A model generated the notes under the pieces. It saw nothing but the letters and a program-made list of their open reading frames with translations. It did not search any database and had not been told where the DNA came from. A stretch of DNA of 5,827 nt, taken from Chitinophagaceae bacterium. Lineage in GTDB: Bacteria > Bacteroidota > Bacteroidia > Chitinophagales > Chitinophagaceae. The stretch lies in assembly GCA_947468255.1 (NCBI GenBank), contig CANIMM010000203.1, forward strand, positions 1-5,827, read 5' to 3'. Made by a program: the position numbers and the translations under genes. This document shows, piece by piece, positions 5,800-5,827 of this stretch (positions within the stretch are counted from its first letter, which is position 1; each line of letters begins with the position of its first letter).

Positions 5800-5827
5800 A
5801 AAAATAAAAGCCCCAACGTTTGGTAAC
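5800..5827 (-). terminator. Possible 3' half of an intrinsic terminator, cut by the window edge
   Basis: On the minus strand the sequence begins GTTACCAAACGTTGGGGC and continues with TTTTATTTTTAT. A GTTGGGGC arm followed by a T-rich tail is how the second half of a rho-independent terminator usually looks; the matching first arm (GCCCCAAC) would lie just beyond 5827. A shorter hairpin CCAA-ACG-TTGG is visible within the window. If real, it ends the gene upstream of murA and means murA starts a new transcript. No coding frame in 5771-5827 can be recognised. Confidence 0.25.

Noticed and set aside
5771..5827. The tail of a coding gene upstream of murA
   Set aside because: All three minus-strand frames are open for 13-17 codons before a stop, but none gives a recognisable C-terminus, so no partial gene can be supported.
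1..5827. A new defence, mobile or biosynthetic system
   Set aside because: All seven genes fall into known families with mostly housekeeping roles, on one strand, with no toxin, nuclease, transposase, reverse transcriptase, CRISPR or tRNA-like signal visible.

Overview
The window looks like chromosomal DNA from a member of the Bacteroidota, probably close to Chitinophagaceae or related Sphingobacteria-like groups. Four things point there: a GldC homologue (a family essentially confined to this phylum), a MurA with the PGGDKIGRRRLD active-site loop, AT-rich leaders with no clear Shine-Dalgarno sequences, and a TAnnTTTG-type -7 promoter element in front of gldC. All seven genes lie on the minus strand, so transcription runs from high to low coordinates. 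No RNA gene, CRISPR array, insertion sequence or attachment site was seen, and no gene-free stretch exceeds about 140 bases.

In transcription order, the right half (5770 down to 2527) carries murA, gmk and a CNNM/CorC-family membrane protein. Gaps are only about 27 and 43 bases, so these three are probably one operon joining peptidoglycan precursor synthesis, GMP phosphorylation and a putative ion transporter or regulator. At the extreme right edge a T-rich, GGGGC-containing stretch may be the second half of a terminator belonging to a gene outside the window.

The middle (2400 to 1273) is a 375-residue glycosyltransferase of the GT4 type. It keeps the fold-level motifs but has lost several residues usually needed for donor binding and catalysis.

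The left part (1137 to 1) holds gldC, a GatB/YqeY-domain protein and the first 53 codons of a CvpA-family membrane protein that runs off the window. gldC appears to have its own Bacteroidota-type promoter. Between promoter and start codon lies a degenerate 8-base tandem repeat, the most unusual non-coding element here.

Overall this is ordinary housekeeping territory. I see no sign of a new multi-gene system. The points worth a second look are the degenerate glycosyltransferase, the Asp-type MurA and the repeat-bearing gldC leader.
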